Positions 6,701 to 6,839 of a DNA stretch of 6,839 bases are shown here, one piece after another. The notes under the pieces were generated by a model that worked only from the letters and a program-made list of their open reading frames with translations, was not told the origin of the DNA and ran no database searches. The first letter of the stretch is position 1; each line of letters opens with the position of its first letter. The position numbers and the translations under genes are program-made. Origin of the DNA: Desulfobacteraceae bacterium (GTDB taxonomy: Bacteria > Desulfobacterota > Desulfobacteria > Desulfobacterales > Desulfobacteraceae); assembly GCA_022712835.1 (NCBI GenBank), contig JAFLJU010000232.1, forward strand, positions 1 through 6,839, read 5' to 3'.

Positions 6701-6839
6701 GTGTTTGATTCGGTAATTCAAGCAGGGCAAAGCCGTTTCAGGCCGGTGTTGCTCACCACTGTGACCACGGTGGCAGGGCTGTTCCCGTTGCTGCTGGAAA
6801 CAAGTTTCCAGGCCCAGTTTCTCATCCCCATGGCCGTGA
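3764..6839 (+). CDS. RND efflux transporter permease subunit (AcrB/AcrD/AcrF-like), 3' end beyond the window
   Basis: The frame is open for 1025 codons and runs off the window; the last complete residues are IPMAV, within the region between TM11 and TM12, so only about 20-40 residues are missing. The TGA in the final bases is out of frame. The protein is the proton-driven inner-membrane pump of a tripartite exporter. TM1 is about 13-33, followed by a large periplasmic porter/docking loop to about 333. TM2-TM6 lie at about 335-480, with the proton-relay pair D397-D398 in TM4 (GILVDDAIIVGENI). A cytoplasmic linker with amphipathic helices spans about 483-543. TM7 is about 545-566, the second periplasmic loop runs to about 890 and carries a glycine-rich GGGPGGNP at 693-700, and TM8-TM11 follow. 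TM10 reads SGIVINDSLILIDF at 956-969, with Asn961-Asp962 where AcrB has Lys940-Asn941. AGGG at 3751-3754 lies nine bases before the ATG. Substrate is unknown; no Met-rich metal site like CusA was seen. Confidence 0.95.
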   Translation, partial: MKTIGKWSIEHRVSVNLIMVFLIVAGFFTVINMKREMFPQFSLDMINIGVTYPGASPEEVEEGICIKIEEQLKSIENIKTMYSTALEGHGSVTLELAAGTDINIKLDEIRTEMDLIDSFPEQAEDPVIVEIKNNEPSIYLAVYGDVDERVLRDTAEKIRDDLVDTDVISLATLTGVREFEISIEISEASLRQFNLSFDQVVAAVKTGSLELPGGKIKTRGSEVLVRAKGKMYTGEEFERIPLVSRSDGTVIRLGDVARVKDGFEESDVTARFNGKPAAMIVVSRTDSQDTIAISNTAIDYLNTHKDQMPKGVTLGYWFNIADMVQDRIDLLLKNGAQGILLVFIVLALFLDLGLAFWVAAGIPISFMGALLVLDYLGASINMLSLFGFIMTLGILVDDAIIVGENIYTHYSMGKSPKQAVIDSMEQIGGPVVMAVATTMVAFTPLMYISGIMGKFISIMPQAVICILAVSLLEAFVILPAHLEHTLTSSKQNKNWLRRIFFFWLDWLKKDITDGHAWVRSRVEKRMNQVIHSFYLPLLRYCVRNRYFTMGIGVGCLIVSLGLLAGGHVPFVFFAKTDSNWIISETIYPLGTPFATTEKTIKQIEKGAFELNNFFRNRVTGGQDLVVNSFSLVGVIPRRDWKPGVYGGHCGEAWIEILPADMRPDISAPEVTAKWRELTGDILGVEQLTFGIIGGGPGGNPIEIRLVGSDLVQLEQAARALKDEIATYPGTFDITDDFRPGKMEKQIFIKNGAESLGITMADIAIQIRQAYYGDEALKIQRGKDDIKVMVRYSKEERESEASIDDLRIRTRDGRQIPLNQVARLEMKQGYSTILRVDRKRVITVISDLDEDVANAQKIVDNLRKGFLDTLENRFAGVTYDLEGQAKRTEESISSLIKGFSLAGMVMFLLLASQFRSYIQPVIIMTAIPFGLIGAIVGHFFMGLDITMISIFGIVALSGIVINDSLILIDFINNKVRSGAPVFDSVIQAGQSRFRPVLLTTVTTVAGLFPLLLETSFQAQFLIPMAV

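Noticed and set aside
6359..6730. Minus-strand frame rich in His, Asp and Gln
   Set aside because: It lies opposite RND TM8-TM10 and is explained as an antisense shadow of that coding sequence.
6837..6839. TGA at the very end, as a stop codon for the RND gene
   Set aside because: The frame from 3764 places GTG at 6836-6838, so this TGA is out of frame and the gene continues past the window.
1..6839. CRISPR array, tRNA, rRNA, insertion sequence, or a phage or defence system
   Set aside because: I saw no regularly spaced repeats, no transposase or integrase motifs, no RNA-gene cores, and every long frame is accounted for by the genes listed.

Overview
The window looks like ordinary chromosome from a Gram-negative bacterium, most likely a sulfate-reducing member of the Desulfobacterota (Desulfobacteraceae-like). 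This guess rests on moderate GC, on the style of the RND pump, and on a C-terminal Cys4 motif (LPICASCKKIRDD...SHGVCPEC) that I associate with PAS and response-regulator proteins of that group. It is inference, because no rRNA or taxonomic marker is present.

Layout. Positions 1-231 are AT-rich and show no coding signal, but contain one promoter candidate with a perfect TTGACA box. Positions 232-378 hold a tiny ORF whose last codons overlap the next start (ATGA). Positions 375-1193 encode a six-helix membrane protein ending in a short cytoplasmic Cys4 module, with no recognisable catalytic domain. Positions 1194-1301 are a convergent intergenic spacer with inverted repeats. Positions 1302-2147, on the minus strand, encode a PlsC-type 1-acyl-glycerol-3-phosphate acyltransferase. 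Positions 2148-2432 are a divergent AT-rich control region with a 17-bp palindrome, repeated AACT/AGTT and GTTAC/GTAAC words, and a promoter candidate facing each way. Positions 2433-3767 encode a periplasmic adaptor (membrane fusion protein), and 3764 to the window end encodes its RND inner-membrane transporter, which is cut by the window edge after 1025 residues.

How they work together. The adaptor and the RND pump overlap by four bases and clearly form one operon for a tripartite proton-driven exporter. The outer-membrane channel is not in the window and must lie downstream or elsewhere. The acyltransferase is a phospholipid-synthesis gene that shares only the divergent promoter region. 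The membrane Cys4 protein and its small upstream partner look like an independent transcription unit.

The acyltransferase and efflux genes are conventional. The parts most worth a second look are the Cys4 membrane protein with its coupled small ORF, the operator-like repeats in the divergent spacer, and the replacement of the canonical TM10 lysine of the pump by an Asn-Asp pair.
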